Of a DNA stretch of 64,000 nucleotides, positions 25,892 to 33,834 are shown one piece after another. Below the pieces are notes generated by a model. The model ran no database searches and was not told where the DNA came from. It worked only from the letters and a program-made list of their open reading frames with translations. Origin of the DNA: an uncultured Pseudoxanthomonas sp. (GTDB lineage: Bacteria; Pseudomonadota; Gammaproteobacteria; Xanthomonadales; Xanthomonadaceae); contig CAMLGZ010000003.1 in the NCBI GenBank assembly GCA_946479745.1, forward strand, positions 62,001-126,000, in the 5' to 3' direction. The position numbers and the translations under genes were made by a program. Each line of letters opens with the position of its first letter. Within the stretch, counting starts at the first letter, position 1.

Positions 25892-28306
25892 ATGTCCAGC
25901 GTACCGCCCGCCCTTCCTTCGTCCATGCCGGCAACGATCGCGCAAGCATCGTCGCTGCCGCCGCGCGTGCGCAAGATCCTGGGGGTCTTTTTCGGCCGGG
26001 TTTCTCTGGATCTGAGCGAACGTATCGGCCAGATGCTGGTCGAATCCGAACAGCAGCTGTTCAAACTGGCCGAACGCGCACGCAGCAACGACAAACAGGC
26101 CGAGCAGTTCGCCAACCTGCACGGGCTGCGCAAGAGCCGCGCCGACCTGCTGCCGATGTTCCTGGCCGGATTGGAAGGCGAGTTCGCCGCGCTCCGCCTG
26201 CCGCGCGCCGAGCCGGCCAAAGACGTGCACGAGCGCATCGAGTACCAGACCATGACCCTGGTCGAAGACGCGGAGATGGACCAGGACATCGTGCTGCGCG
26301 AAATCGCCCGCCGCCACGATGCGCGTGCGCGTACGCCGCTCTATCTCATGGGCCAGCGTTTCGGGGTGCTGGCCGGTTCGCCCGCTTTCGATGCCGCGCA
26401 GCTGCCGGTCGGGCCGCAGACCTTGTGCAAGGTCCTTCGCGCCTCGGTCGCCGCCGCTTTCAAGATCGACCTGGATTCGCAGCTGCTGCTGTACAAGGCC
26501 TTCGATCAGAAGGCTATGGCCGATTACCTCGGTTGGATGGAGATACTCAATAACCTGCTGGCCCAGCAAGGCGTGTTGCCGGGCCTGGTGTATGCGCCGC
26601 AACGCGCGCGCAGCGACGAAGGAAACCGCAGGTCGGGCAATAGCGACCCCCATCATCATCCGGAAGGCGCTTCGCGCCCCATGACCGATTGGTATGGGCA
26701 TTCCTCGCCTTCAGCCTGGTCGGCGTTCGGCGAGGGCACCGTGGCCGGCGCGCCGTCGGTTTCCGGCCGCAACGAGGCAGCGCAAGCGGTCGCGGGCATC
26801 GGCAAAACCGGTAGAGAGGAGCCGGGCGGCGACGCCTCTTCTTTCGCCACCTTGCAGCAGCTGTTGCAAGGGCGTCGTCAGGCGATGTCGCCTGGCGGCT
26901 CGGCTGGACCGACGCAGAAGGGCTCAAGCGGGCAGGTCGGCGCCGGGCCGCCGGGCGCCGAGACGCGCGCTGCCGGCGCGCTGCTTCCCACCCACGACGT
27001 ACTGAGCACGCTGCGCTCGCTGCAGGCCGCTCCCGTAACGGCCGAACCCGGCCAGCCGCGTCGCAGCATGCAGGACGTGCAGAAGGCCATGCTGGCGCAG
27101 GTCCGCGAACAGCACGGCCCCCACGCGGCGCTGGTGCAGCAGGATGCCGACACCTTCGAACTGCTCGGCCTGCTGTACAACGAAATAGAGCGCGAAGTGC
27201 AGCGCGACGCACCGGCAGTGGATCTGCTGGTTCGCCTGCAGGTGCCGGTAGCCCAGGCGGCGCTGCACGATCGCGAATTCTTCCTGCGCCCGCAGCATCC
27301 GGCGCGCGAACTGTTGAATTCCGTGGCCGAATCCGGCGCTGCCTGGCTGGGCCAGGACGAGGCGGACCCGCAACTGCTTCAGAAACTGCGCCACGCCGTG
27401 GACCGGGTGGTCACCGATTACAACGGCGACGACGAGGTTTTCGAGAGCGTCAACAACGATGTGCAGGCGCATTTCCGCGCCATGGCGCGCAAGGCCGAAG
27501 TCACCGAGCGGCGGCATGTGGAAGCCGCGCGCGGCAAGGACCGTCTCGAAATCGCCAAGCACCGCGCCGCCGATACCATCGAGAGCGCTTTGCAGGGCCA
27601 CGTACCGCCGAAATTCGTCCAGGCCCTGTTGAATCAGGCTTGGGCCGACGTGCTCACCCTTACCCAATTGCGCAACGGCCAGGATTCGGAGGAATGGCGC
27701 GAGCAGGTCGAGCTCACCCGGCGCATCGCCGCTGCGACCAGCGCCGACGCCGGTGCGGCCGATGCGCCGCCCGCCGACGTGGAGCTCACCCCGCAGATCG
27801 AAAGCGCCTTGATGCAGGTCGGCTACCACGCCGACGAAGCGGCCGCCATTGCCCGCCGCTTGTCCAGCGCCGAAGACGACGAGACCACTTCGCGAACCGA
27901 ACTGACCGCGCGCCTCAAAGCCCGCGCCCGCCTGGGCGAACAGGTGGAGACCCCGAAGAAAAAGCATATCGAGCGCACGCCGAAGGAACAGGAGTGCCAC
28001 GACTATCTGCGCACGCTGCCGTTCGGCACCTGGTTCGAGTTCGTCAAGAACCAACAGGGCGACGTCAGCCGTCAGCGCCTGTCCTGGTACAGCCCGATCA
28101 CCGACCACGCGTTGTTCGTCAACCAGCGCGGCCAGCGCATCGGCGAACAGTCGATGGACAGCCTGGCGCGGCTGATGGCGCGCGACCAGGTGCACGTGGT
28201 CACCCAGGACAAGGGCCGCCTGATCGACCGCGCCTGGCGCGCCACGGTCAGCGCGCTGCGCAGTTTCACCGGCGCGTCGGCAGCCGAGCAGGGAGCGAAC
28301 GCATGA
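25892..28306 (+). CDS. DUF1631 family protein (large, probably c-di-GMP-linked)
   Basis: 804 residues, no signal peptide or membrane span. The N-terminal third (to about 230) is helical and conserved in DUF1631. A low-complexity linker (about 240-350, rich in Gly, Ser and Ala) follows, then a second helical block. The C-terminal 110 residues (FGTWFEFVKNQQGDVSRQRL, ALFVNQRGQRIG) resemble a PilZ-like beta barrel. The family is widespread in xanthomonads and pseudomonads and has no established biochemical role. Its TGA overlaps the ATG of a stand-alone PilZ gene, which suggests that the two products act together. Confidence 0.85.
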   Translation: MSSVPPALPSSMPATIAQASSLPPRVRKILGVFFGRVSLDLSERIGQMLVESEQQLFKLAERARSNDKQAEQFANLHGLRKSRADLLPMFLAGLEGEFAALRLPRAEPAKDVHERIEYQTMTLVEDAEMDQDIVLREIARRHDARARTPLYLMGQRFGVLAGSPAFDAAQLPVGPQTLCKVLRASVAAAFKIDLDSQLLLYKAFDQKAMADYLGWMEILNNLLAQQGVLPGLVYAPQRARSDEGNRRSGNSDPHHHPEGASRPMTDWYGHSSPSAWSAFGEGTVAGAPSVSGRNEAAQAVAGIGKTGREEPGGDASSFATLQQLLQGRRQAMSPGGSAGPTQKGSSGQVGAGPPGAETRAAGALLPTHDVLSTLRSLQAAPVTAEPGQPRRSMQDVQKAMLAQVREQHGPHAALVQQDADTFELLGLLYNEIEREVQRDAPAVDLLVRLQVPVAQAALHDREFFLRPQHPARELLNSVAESGAAWLGQDEADPQLLQKLRHAVDRVVTDYNGDDEVFESVNNDVQAHFRAMARKAEVTERRHVEAARGKDRLEIAKHRAADTIESALQGHVPPKFVQALLNQAWADVLTLTQLRNGQDSEEWREQVELTRRIAAATSADAGAADAPPADVELTPQIESALMQVGYHADEAAAIARRLSSAEDDETTSRTELTARLKARARLGEQVETPKKKHIERTPKEQECHDYLRTLPFGTWFEFVKNQQGDVSRQRLSWYSPITDHALFVNQRGQRIGEQSMDSLARLMARDQVHVVTQDKGRLIDRAWRATVSALRSFTGASAAEQGANA

Positions 28307-28647
28307 GCAACGATTCGCGCCGCACCCAACGCCGCAATGTGCACGAGCCGGTGATGGTGGTCGACACCATGTCCGAACAGATCATCGGGCGACTGGGCAA
28401 CCTTTCCGAATCCGGCATGTTGCTGGTGGCCAACGCGCCTCTGGTCGAGGATGCGCTGTACCAATTACGGTTCGAAATCACCGACCCTACCGGCCGTGCG
28501 GTCGCGATCGACGTGGGCGCGCACCTGATCTGGGTGGGCAGCGCCAACACGCCCGGCCAGAGCTGGGCGGGCCTGCGCTTCCTGACCATCGACGAAGGCC
28601 AGTTGTCGGCGCTGCGCCAGTGGATCGCGCGTCCCGAAGCCCGATAG
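28303..28647 (+). CDS. PilZ domain protein
   Basis: 114 residues forming a single PilZ domain, the usual cyclic-di-GMP receptor module. The RRTQRR motif at residues 6-11 fits the R-x-x-x-R phosphate-binding signature, and LGNLSESGMLL fits the D/N-x-S-x-x-G motif. The rest is a six-strand barrel. The ATG at 28303 overlaps the stop of the DUF1631 gene, so the pair is translationally coupled. The TAG stop is the first three bases of the following REP-like element. Confidence 0.9.
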   Translation: MSNDSRRTQRRNVHEPVMVVDTMSEQIIGRLGNLSESGMLLVANAPLVEDALYQLRFEITDPTGRAVAIDVGAHLIWVGSANTPGQSWAGLRFLTIDEGQLSALRQWIARPEAR

Positions 28648-28712
28648 GTCGGGGCTACGCCCCCGACACTCGTGAACCTAACTCCACTGCGTCGGGGACG
28701 TAGCCCCGACCT
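28645..28712. repeat. REP-like palindrome (TAGGTCGGGG family) overlapping a stop codon
   Basis: TAGGTCGGGGCTACGCCCCC followed by GAC is mirrored by GTCGGGGACGTAGCCCCGAC followed by CT. The first three bases are the PilZ gene stop. Confidence 0.8.
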
Positions 28713-28773
28713 GCGTCTCTGCGCGGAAACGCCAGTTGCGGCAAAATTGCGGTACTCCAGATGAGCAGCCGCA

Positions 28774-30117
28774 ATGACCCAGCCCGACTTCAACGCCCTG
28801 TACGCCGACCACCTCGCCACGATGAAACGGCGCGCGGACGAAGCCCTGTCGCGCGGCGGCTTCGACCACCTGGTCGTACCCAGCGGCACTCAGCACTACC
28901 AGGTCTTCGACGACCGCGATTATCCGTATGCGGTCAATCCGCAATTCAAGGCCTGGCTGCCGCTGACGCGCGTGCCTTACAGCTGGCTGGTGTATACCCC
29001 TGATACGAGCCGGCCGGGCCAACGCCCCAAGGTGATCTTCTACCAGCCTTTCGACTACTGGCACGTGGTGCCCGACGCGCCCAGCGGCTGGTGGGTGGAG
29101 CATTTCGACATCCATATCATCCGCAAGCCGGAAGAAGCGCCGGCGCTGCTGCCTAAAGCGAGCGAGCGCTGCGCGATCTTGGGCGAGCCGCAGAGTGCGT
29201 TGGGAGACTACGCTCCGAACAATCCGGCAGCGACGGTCGATTACCTGGAATACCAGCGCTCCTACAAAACCCCGTACGAAATCACGCTGATGCGCCAGGC
29301 CCAGCACCTGGCCGTGCGCGGCCATCGCGCCGCCGAGACTGCTTTCCGCGAAGGCAAGAGCGAGTTCGCCATCCACATGGCTTATTGCAGCGCCGTGGGC
29401 CAGGATGTGGGCGAACTTCCGTACAACAATATCGTGGCCCTGAACGAACACGGCGCGGTGTTGCATTACACCGAGCTGGGCCGTACCGCGCCTGCTCCTT
29501 CGCGCAGCTTCCTGATCGATGCCGGCGCCAGCTTCCACGGCTATGCCAGCGATATCACCCGCACCTACGCGGCCGACAAGTCGGGCGAGTTCCAGGCCAT
29601 GATCGATGCGGTGGACAATGCGCAGATCGGAATGGGCAAAGGCGTGCGCGCCGGCGTCGATTACAAACAACTGCATATCGATTCGCACCTGACCCTGATG
29701 GGCATCCTCAAGGATTTCGGAGTGATCAAGGTTTCTCCCGAAGCCGCATTGGAAACCGGCGTCAGCGCCGCCTTCTTCCCGCACGGCCTGGGCCATCCCA
29801 TCGGCCTGCAGGTGCACGACGTGGCCGGCTTCGCCGAAAGCGACCGCGGCGGCAAGATTCCGCGCCCACCCGGCCATCCGTACCTGCGCATGACCCGCGT
29901 GCTGGAACCGGGCATGGTGGTGACCATCGAACCGGGCCTGTATTTCATCGACATGCTGCTGGACGAAGTGAAGAAGAACGGCCATGCCGACAGCGTGGAC
30001 TGGGCGCGCGTGGACACGTTCCGTCCCTACGGCGGCATCCGCATCGAGGACGAGGTGATGTGCACCGAAGGCGATGCGGAGAATCTGACCCGGCCTGCGT
30101 TCGCGGCTGCGGCTTGA
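28774..30117 (+). CDS. pepQ: Xaa-Pro dipeptidase (M24B)
   Basis: Cleaves dipeptides with C-terminal proline; pita-bread-fold metallopeptidase with two metal ions. 447 residues, matching PepQ of proteobacteria. Metal ligands are visible: two Asp in LIDAGASFHGYASDITRTY, His in PHGLGHPIGLQ, Glu in TIEPGLYF and Glu in IRIEDEVMC. The PepQ-type N-terminal domain is complete. It begins 61 bases after the REP-like element, and its stop is one base before the TTG of the next gene. Confidence 0.95.
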   Translation: MTQPDFNALYADHLATMKRRADEALSRGGFDHLVVPSGTQHYQVFDDRDYPYAVNPQFKAWLPLTRVPYSWLVYTPDTSRPGQRPKVIFYQPFDYWHVVPDAPSGWWVEHFDIHIIRKPEEAPALLPKASERCAILGEPQSALGDYAPNNPAATVDYLEYQRSYKTPYEITLMRQAQHLAVRGHRAAETAFREGKSEFAIHMAYCSAVGQDVGELPYNNIVALNEHGAVLHYTELGRTAPAPSRSFLIDAGASFHGYASDITRTYAADKSGEFQAMIDAVDNAQIGMGKGVRAGVDYKQLHIDSHLTLMGILKDFGVIKVSPEAALETGVSAAFFPHGLGHPIGLQVHDVAGFAESDRGGKIPRPPGHPYLRMTRVLEPGMVVTIEPGLYFIDMLLDEVKKNGHADSVDWARVDTFRPYGGIRIEDEVMCTEGDAENLTRPAFAAAA

Positions 30118-30118
30118 G

Positions 30119-30454
30119 TTGACGATCAAGAATGTGCTTTTTGTGTGCGCCCGCAACCGGCTGCGCAGCCCAACTGCGGAGCAAGTGTTCGCCTCGTGGC
30201 CGGGCATCGAAACCGCTTCGGCGGGCATCAATCGCGATGCGGACAATCCGGTGACGTCGGAGCTGTTGCAGTGGGCCGACCTGATCCTGGTCATGGAACG
30301 CACGCATCGCTCGAAACTGTCGGCGAAATTCAGAGCGCAAATGGCCGGCAAGCGTGTGGTTTGCCTGGAGATTCCGGATGACTTCGACTACATGGAGCCG
30401 GCGCTGGTGGAACTGTTGAAAGCCCGCGTTCCCAGGCACCTTCCCTCCTCCTGA
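30119..30454 (+). CDS. Low-molecular-weight tyrosine phosphatase-like protein
   Basis: 111 residues. The P-loop FVCARNRLRSPTAE gives C-x5-R-S, the catalytic motif of low-molecular-weight phosphotyrosine phosphatases. A later LEIPDDFDYMEP segment supplies the expected acidic loop in modified form. This shorter, divergent type occurs widely in proteobacteria; its substrates are not known. The start is a TTG directly after the pepQ stop, with no ATG available before the P-loop. The end lies 97 bases before the next gene. Confidence 0.8.
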   Translation: MTIKNVLFVCARNRLRSPTAEQVFASWPGIETASAGINRDADNPVTSELLQWADLILVMERTHRSKLSAKFRAQMAGKRVVCLEIPDDFDYMEPALVELLKARVPRHLPSS

Positions 30455-30550
30455 AGCAAGTTCATCGACAGGGTGATCTTGTCCGAAAACGGCCAGCTTC
30501 GAGCCCTGGCAGGCAATAGTCTGGAGGCCTTCCAACAATCGGAGCGCCCA

Positions 30551-31006
30551 ATGAAAATCCAGCTATCGAGCATCGCCCCTTTCCTGCTTGTTCTGGCGTC
30601 ATTCGCTGCGCAGGCTTCCGAAAGCGGCGACATCGCCGCAGTCGCGGCGCTGGACACGCAGTACCAGGCCGCGGTGAAAGCCAATGACGCCGCGGGCATG
30701 GCGAAAATACTGGCGGACGACTTCATCCTGGTCATCGGCAACGGTTCGGTGTCGACCAAAGCCGATCTGCTGAAGGAAGCCGAGGACCGCATCCGCGAAT
30801 ACACGCATCAGGAAGACAGCCAACAGACCGTACGCGTATGGGGCGATACCGCGGTAGTCACCGCCAAGCTGTGGATGCAGGGCACGCGAAAGGACGGCAC
30901 GCCGTTCGACTACCAACTGTGGTTCAGCGATACCTACGTGCGCGCGAAGGACGGTTGGCGCTACGTGTTCGGACAGGCTTCGTTGCCCCTGCCGAAGAGC
31001 TCCTGA
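30551..31006 (+). CDS. Exported NTF2-like (SnoaL/DUF4440) protein
   Basis: 151 residues. A signal peptide (MKIQLSSIAPFLLVLASFAA, cleavage after QAS or AQA) precedes one NTF2-like cone domain: LDTQYQAAVKANDAAGMAKI, then ADDFILVIGNGSVSTKADLL, and RVWGDTAVVTAKLWM with a C-terminal WRYVFGQAS strand. Such domains bind small molecules or act as simple enzymes; no catalytic residues are evident. The longer frame from 30473 lacks a start with a ribosome-binding site, while GGAG lies six bases before the ATG at 30551. Confidence 0.8.
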   Translation: MKIQLSSIAPFLLVLASFAAQASESGDIAAVAALDTQYQAAVKANDAAGMAKILADDFILVIGNGSVSTKADLLKEAEDRIREYTHQEDSQQTVRVWGDTAVVTAKLWMQGTRKDGTPFDYQLWFSDTYVRAKDGWRYVFGQASLPLPKSS

Positions 31007-31075
31007 TCACAGAAGAGGCTTCGGACTCTCTTCCAAGTCACTCCACAACGACATGATTGGTGCTATTCATCGAAA

Positions 31076-31105
31076 GCTAACTGCCGGACGCGTCCGGCAG
31101 TTAGC
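31076..31105. terminator. 30-bp perfect palindrome, probable bidirectional terminator or protein-binding site
   Basis: GCTAACTGCCGGACG followed immediately by its exact reverse complement CGTCCGGCAGTTAGC. It lies between the convergent NTF2-like gene and the small membrane protein gene. There is no T-run on either side. Confidence 0.6.
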
Positions 31106-31114
31106 GTAGACAAA

Positions 31115-31282
31115 CTACCGAACTTTCCGACTCCGCTTCAAGATGCAGATCGCCGCAGCTATGAAAGCAACACCGAGTTGCCAGTAAGCATGGGGCAGAA
31201 GACGACCTAAGAGCGATATAATTCCAGACACTGACAGGAATATTGCGGCGTAACAAAGATACGAAGTTCGATTTTTTTCCAT
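31115..31282 (-). CDS. Small membrane protein, candidate immunity protein (55 aa)
   Basis: MEKNRTSYLCYAAIFLSVSG opens a protein with two likely membrane helices (about 8-28 and 33-48) and a basic end KRSRKVR. It starts 16 bases after the stop of a double-glycine-leader peptide gene on the same strand. Small two-helix membrane proteins in that position commonly protect the producer of class II bacteriocins; this is inference from context only. The frame extends upstream to 31372, but that part overlaps the peptide gene. The ribosome-binding site is weak (TGAG), so translation may depend on the upstream gene. Confidence 0.5.
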   Translation of the reverse strand: MEKNRTSYLCYAAIFLSVSGIISLLGRLLPHAYWQLGVAFIAAAICILKRSRKVR

Positions 31283-31298
31283 TGCGCGATATCTCAAC

Positions 31299-31562
31299 TT
31301 ATCGTCTTTGCGCGTATTGAAGCGTACCCAGTCCACACGCAGCGCCAGTACCAATCGTGTTGACGGCACCAAGGAATGTGAGAACCATGCCGACTCCCGG
31401 AATAAACGCCGCCAAAGTCAGGGCTGCGCTGGTGGATGCATTAGGGTTGGTGTAGCTCATACACCTTTCAAAATACGTGGAAGCGTTCGGACTTCCGAGC
31501 GGCGGTGTGCCGCCATAACCACCGCCGACCGGAGAAATTTCGTTGTTTGATAAATTGCGCAT
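31299..31562 (-). CDS. Double-glycine-leader peptide, class II bacteriocin/microcin-like (87 aa)
   Basis: MRNLSNNEISPVGGG matches the double-glycine leader consensus position by position: Leu -12, Ser -11, Glu -8, Ile -7, Val -4, Gly -2, Gly -1, with cleavage expected after residue 15. The mature part would be about 72 residues: a Gly/Pro/Asn-rich start, then a hydrophobic Gly-rich segment (LTLAAFIPGVGMVLTFLGAV and on) and two Cys (34 and 76) that could form a disulphide. GGAG lies seven bases before the ATG at 31562, favouring it over the ATG two codons upstream. No peptidase-ABC exporter is in the window. A small membrane protein follows. Confidence 0.65.
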   Translation of the reverse strand: MRNLSNNEISPVGGGYGGTPPLGSPNASTYFERCMSYTNPNASTSAALTLAAFIPGVGMVLTFLGAVNTIGTGAACGLGTLQYAQRR

Positions 31563-31597
31563 GCGCATTCTCCATTTTTAGTTTTGTAGTGTGGCCC

Positions 31598-31693
31598 TCA
31601 ATAGCCAACACTGCTGAAGTAATCAGCCAGCAAATGATCGACATAATTCGATGACAGAGGCAACTCACAATTGTTGTAGCCAGCACCAGACAT
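31598..31693 (-). CDS. Very small ORF (31 aa) or 3' remnant of a lost gene
   Basis: An ATG at 31693 opens a 31-residue frame (MSGAGYNNCELPLSSNYVDH, then LLADYFSSVGY) ending 35 bases before the double-glycine peptide gene. The same frame is open upstream through NWTPGTALDPLRVRAFAHSN into the end of pepP, with no good start or ribosome-binding site. That suggests the tail of a gene truncated by recombination rather than a working small gene, but a short peptide cannot be excluded. Confidence 0.25.
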   Translation of the reverse strand: MSGAGYNNCELPLSSNYVDHLLADYFSSVGY

Positions 31694-31776
31694 TTGCTTG
31701 CCGTTACTGTGAGCGAAGGCACGCACGCGCAGCGGATCAAGCGCTGTGCCTGGCGTCCAATTTTTAATTTCCTTTT

Positions 31777-33135
31777 CTACGGGACGGCGCCAAAGCGATT
31801 CCCCGAAGCCATCAGGCTCTCGATCTCATCCGCGCTACGCGCCAACTTATCGGTCAACACCCGATTGCCTTCCGCAGTGATCAGCACATCGTCCTCGGTG
31901 CGGATGCCGATGCCGCGCCACTTCGCATCGACCGTGGTGTCGTCGAAGGAAACATAAAGACCGGGCTCTATGGTGAACACCATGCCCGGCTCCAATATCC
32001 GCGATTCGCCAGCCAGGCGATATTCGCCCACATCGTGCACGTCCAGGCCCAGCCAGTGGCCGGTCTTGTGCCGGTAGAAGCGGCGGTACTGGCCGCTGGC
32101 GATGTTCTTTTCCAGCTTGCCTTTCAGCAGACCGAGTTTCAGCAGGCCTTCGGTCAATGTTTCCACCGCTGCGTTGTGGCCGGCTTCGTAGGGCATGCCT
32201 GGTTTGGCCTGCGCCAGAGCCGCTGCCTGCGCGTCGCCGACCAGATCGTGCAGCGCGCGCTGCGCTTTGCTGAAGCGGCCATCGACCGGGAAGGTGCGGG
32301 TGATGTCCGATGCATACCCGCGGAACTCGGCGCCTGCATCGATCAGCACCAGATCGCCTTCGACGGCGCGCGCGTTGTTGGCGCGGTAGTGCAGCACACA
32401 GGCATTGGCGCCGGCGCCGACGATGCTGCCGTAGGCCGGCCAGGCGTCGTTGGCGCGGAACACGCGCTCCAGATCGGCCTGCAGTTCGTATTCGTGGATG
32501 CCGGGGCGGGACGCGCGCATCGCCACTTCATGCGCTTGCACGCTGATGTCGGCCGCACGCTGCATCAATTTCAGTTCGTCCTTCGACTTGAACAGGCGCA
32601 GCTCGTGCAGCAGATGACCGAGCTCCAGGAATTCGTGCGGCGGCTGCGCACCATGGCGGACCTGTTCGCGCACCCGGTTGACCCAGCCGATCAGCTTGAG
32701 GTCGAACTCGGCATCGCGGCCGAAGTGATAGTAGACGCGCGAGCGACCTTCCAGCAGCCCGGGCAGGATTTCGTCCAGATCCTCGATGGGATAGGCGTCA
32801 TCCATGCCGAATTGCTCGACCGCCCCTTCCTGGCCCGCGCGCGGGCCGTCCCAACCCTCGCGTTCAAGATCGCGCTCCCGGCAGAACAGCAGCGCCTCGC
32901 CATGCTTGCGTCCCGGCACCAGCACCAGCACGGCCTCTGGCTCGTTGAATCCGCTGAGGTACCAGAAGTCGGAATCCTGGCGATACGGATAATGCGTGTC
33001 GTGGCTGCGCACGCGCTCCGGCGCGGCGGCCAGGATCAGGATCGCGTCGTCGGTGGACATCCGCATCAGCTGCTTGCGGCGCCGCGCGAACTCGGCGGCG
33101 GAAATACCCGTCGAGGTCTTGATCGATTCGGACAT
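31777..33135 (-). CDS. pepP: Aminopeptidase P (Xaa-Pro aminopeptidase)
   Basis: Releases N-terminal residues that precede proline; manganese-dependent M24B enzyme. 452 residues from the ATG at 33135. Metal-binding segments: DAGAEFRGYASDITRTF, HKTGHWLGLDVHDVG, TIEPGLYVSF and the final Glu in IRTEDDVLIT. The start overlaps the ygfB stop by one base (TGATG). In E. coli the order is ygfB-pepP-ubiH; here no ubiH follows and the AT-richer peptide locus comes next. Confidence 0.95.
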   Translation of the reverse strand: MSESIKTSTGISAAEFARRRKQLMRMSTDDAILILAAAPERVRSHDTHYPYRQDSDFWYLSGFNEPEAVLVLVPGRKHGEALLFCRERDLEREGWDGPRAGQEGAVEQFGMDDAYPIEDLDEILPGLLEGRSRVYYHFGRDAEFDLKLIGWVNRVREQVRHGAQPPHEFLELGHLLHELRLFKSKDELKLMQRAADISVQAHEVAMRASRPGIHEYELQADLERVFRANDAWPAYGSIVGAGANACVLHYRANNARAVEGDLVLIDAGAEFRGYASDITRTFPVDGRFSKAQRALHDLVGDAQAAALAQAKPGMPYEAGHNAAVETLTEGLLKLGLLKGKLEKNIASGQYRRFYRHKTGHWLGLDVHDVGEYRLAGESRILEPGMVFTIEPGLYVSFDDTTVDAKWRGIGIRTEDDVLITAEGNRVLTDKLARSADEIESLMASGNRFGAVP

Positions 33136-33677
33136 CAATTCAGGCTCTGGCGGTGGCGCGGCGCCAGTACGCAGTCCCCATGCAGCAACAGGACCGCGAC
33201 GCGGACGAATTCTTCGATCTCGGCGAGCGCATGTTCGTCCTCGTCGTCGTCGCTGCTTTCAGGCGCCGCCTGCGCCAGCCGCGCCAGATCGTGCAAGGCT
33301 TCCTCCGCTTCTTCGGACAACGGCGGATGCGCCCCTGCCGCCAGACCGAAACCGCCCAGAAACCCGCGGCACCAGTCGAACAGGGCATCGGCGCGCGCGT
33401 TGAGCGAATCGTCTATTTCCGGAAGCAGCAGTTCGAACCCGAAACCGCGGTCGTCCAGTTGGGCGACGCTGGCTTTGCGCAATTGGTCCAGCGCGCTGTC
33501 CGGTTCCGGCGCGGGCAGACTGTCGTCGGCCAGCACGCGTGCCGGCCAGTTCGCCGCATTCTCACCGCCGCCGGACAACCAGCCGCACAACGCGCCATGC
33601 AGTTCGGAAGGCTCCGCGGCCAGCCCGGCGTGCCGGGAAGCCTGGGCCACGTCATCGATGAGGGGGAGCTCGGCCAT
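33135..33677 (-). CDS. ygfB: YgfB/YecA (UPF0149) family protein
   Basis: 180 residues, all-helical, acidic, cytoplasmic. The UPF0149 features ELHGALCGWLSGG near residue 25, DWCRGFLGGFGLA in the middle and the acidic linker ESSDDDEDEHALAEIEEFVR near the end are present; there is no C-terminal SEC-C zinc motif. The molecular role in this group is unknown; in Pseudomonas a YgfB homologue has been reported to influence AmpC regulation. It is the first gene of the ygfB-pepP unit. Confidence 0.9.
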   Translation of the reverse strand: MAELPLIDDVAQASRHAGLAAEPSELHGALCGWLSGGGENAANWPARVLADDSLPAPEPDSALDQLRKASVAQLDDRGFGFELLLPEIDDSLNARADALFDWCRGFLGGFGLAAGAHPPLSEEAEEALHDLARLAQAAPESSDDDEDEHALAEIEEFVRVAVLLLHGDCVLAPRHRQSLN

Positions 33678-33834
33678 TCAACGTATTCCGTAAAGCAATT
33701 CGGACAACGATAGCCCGGGTGGAAAGTGTAGCAACGAAAACCTGTGCCGACGGCTTGTTGTCCGGTCCTCGGCGTGCCTACACTCGCCAATCCGCCGGCC
33801 GTATTCCGCGCGGCGAGGACCCGCAGAGCCCGTC

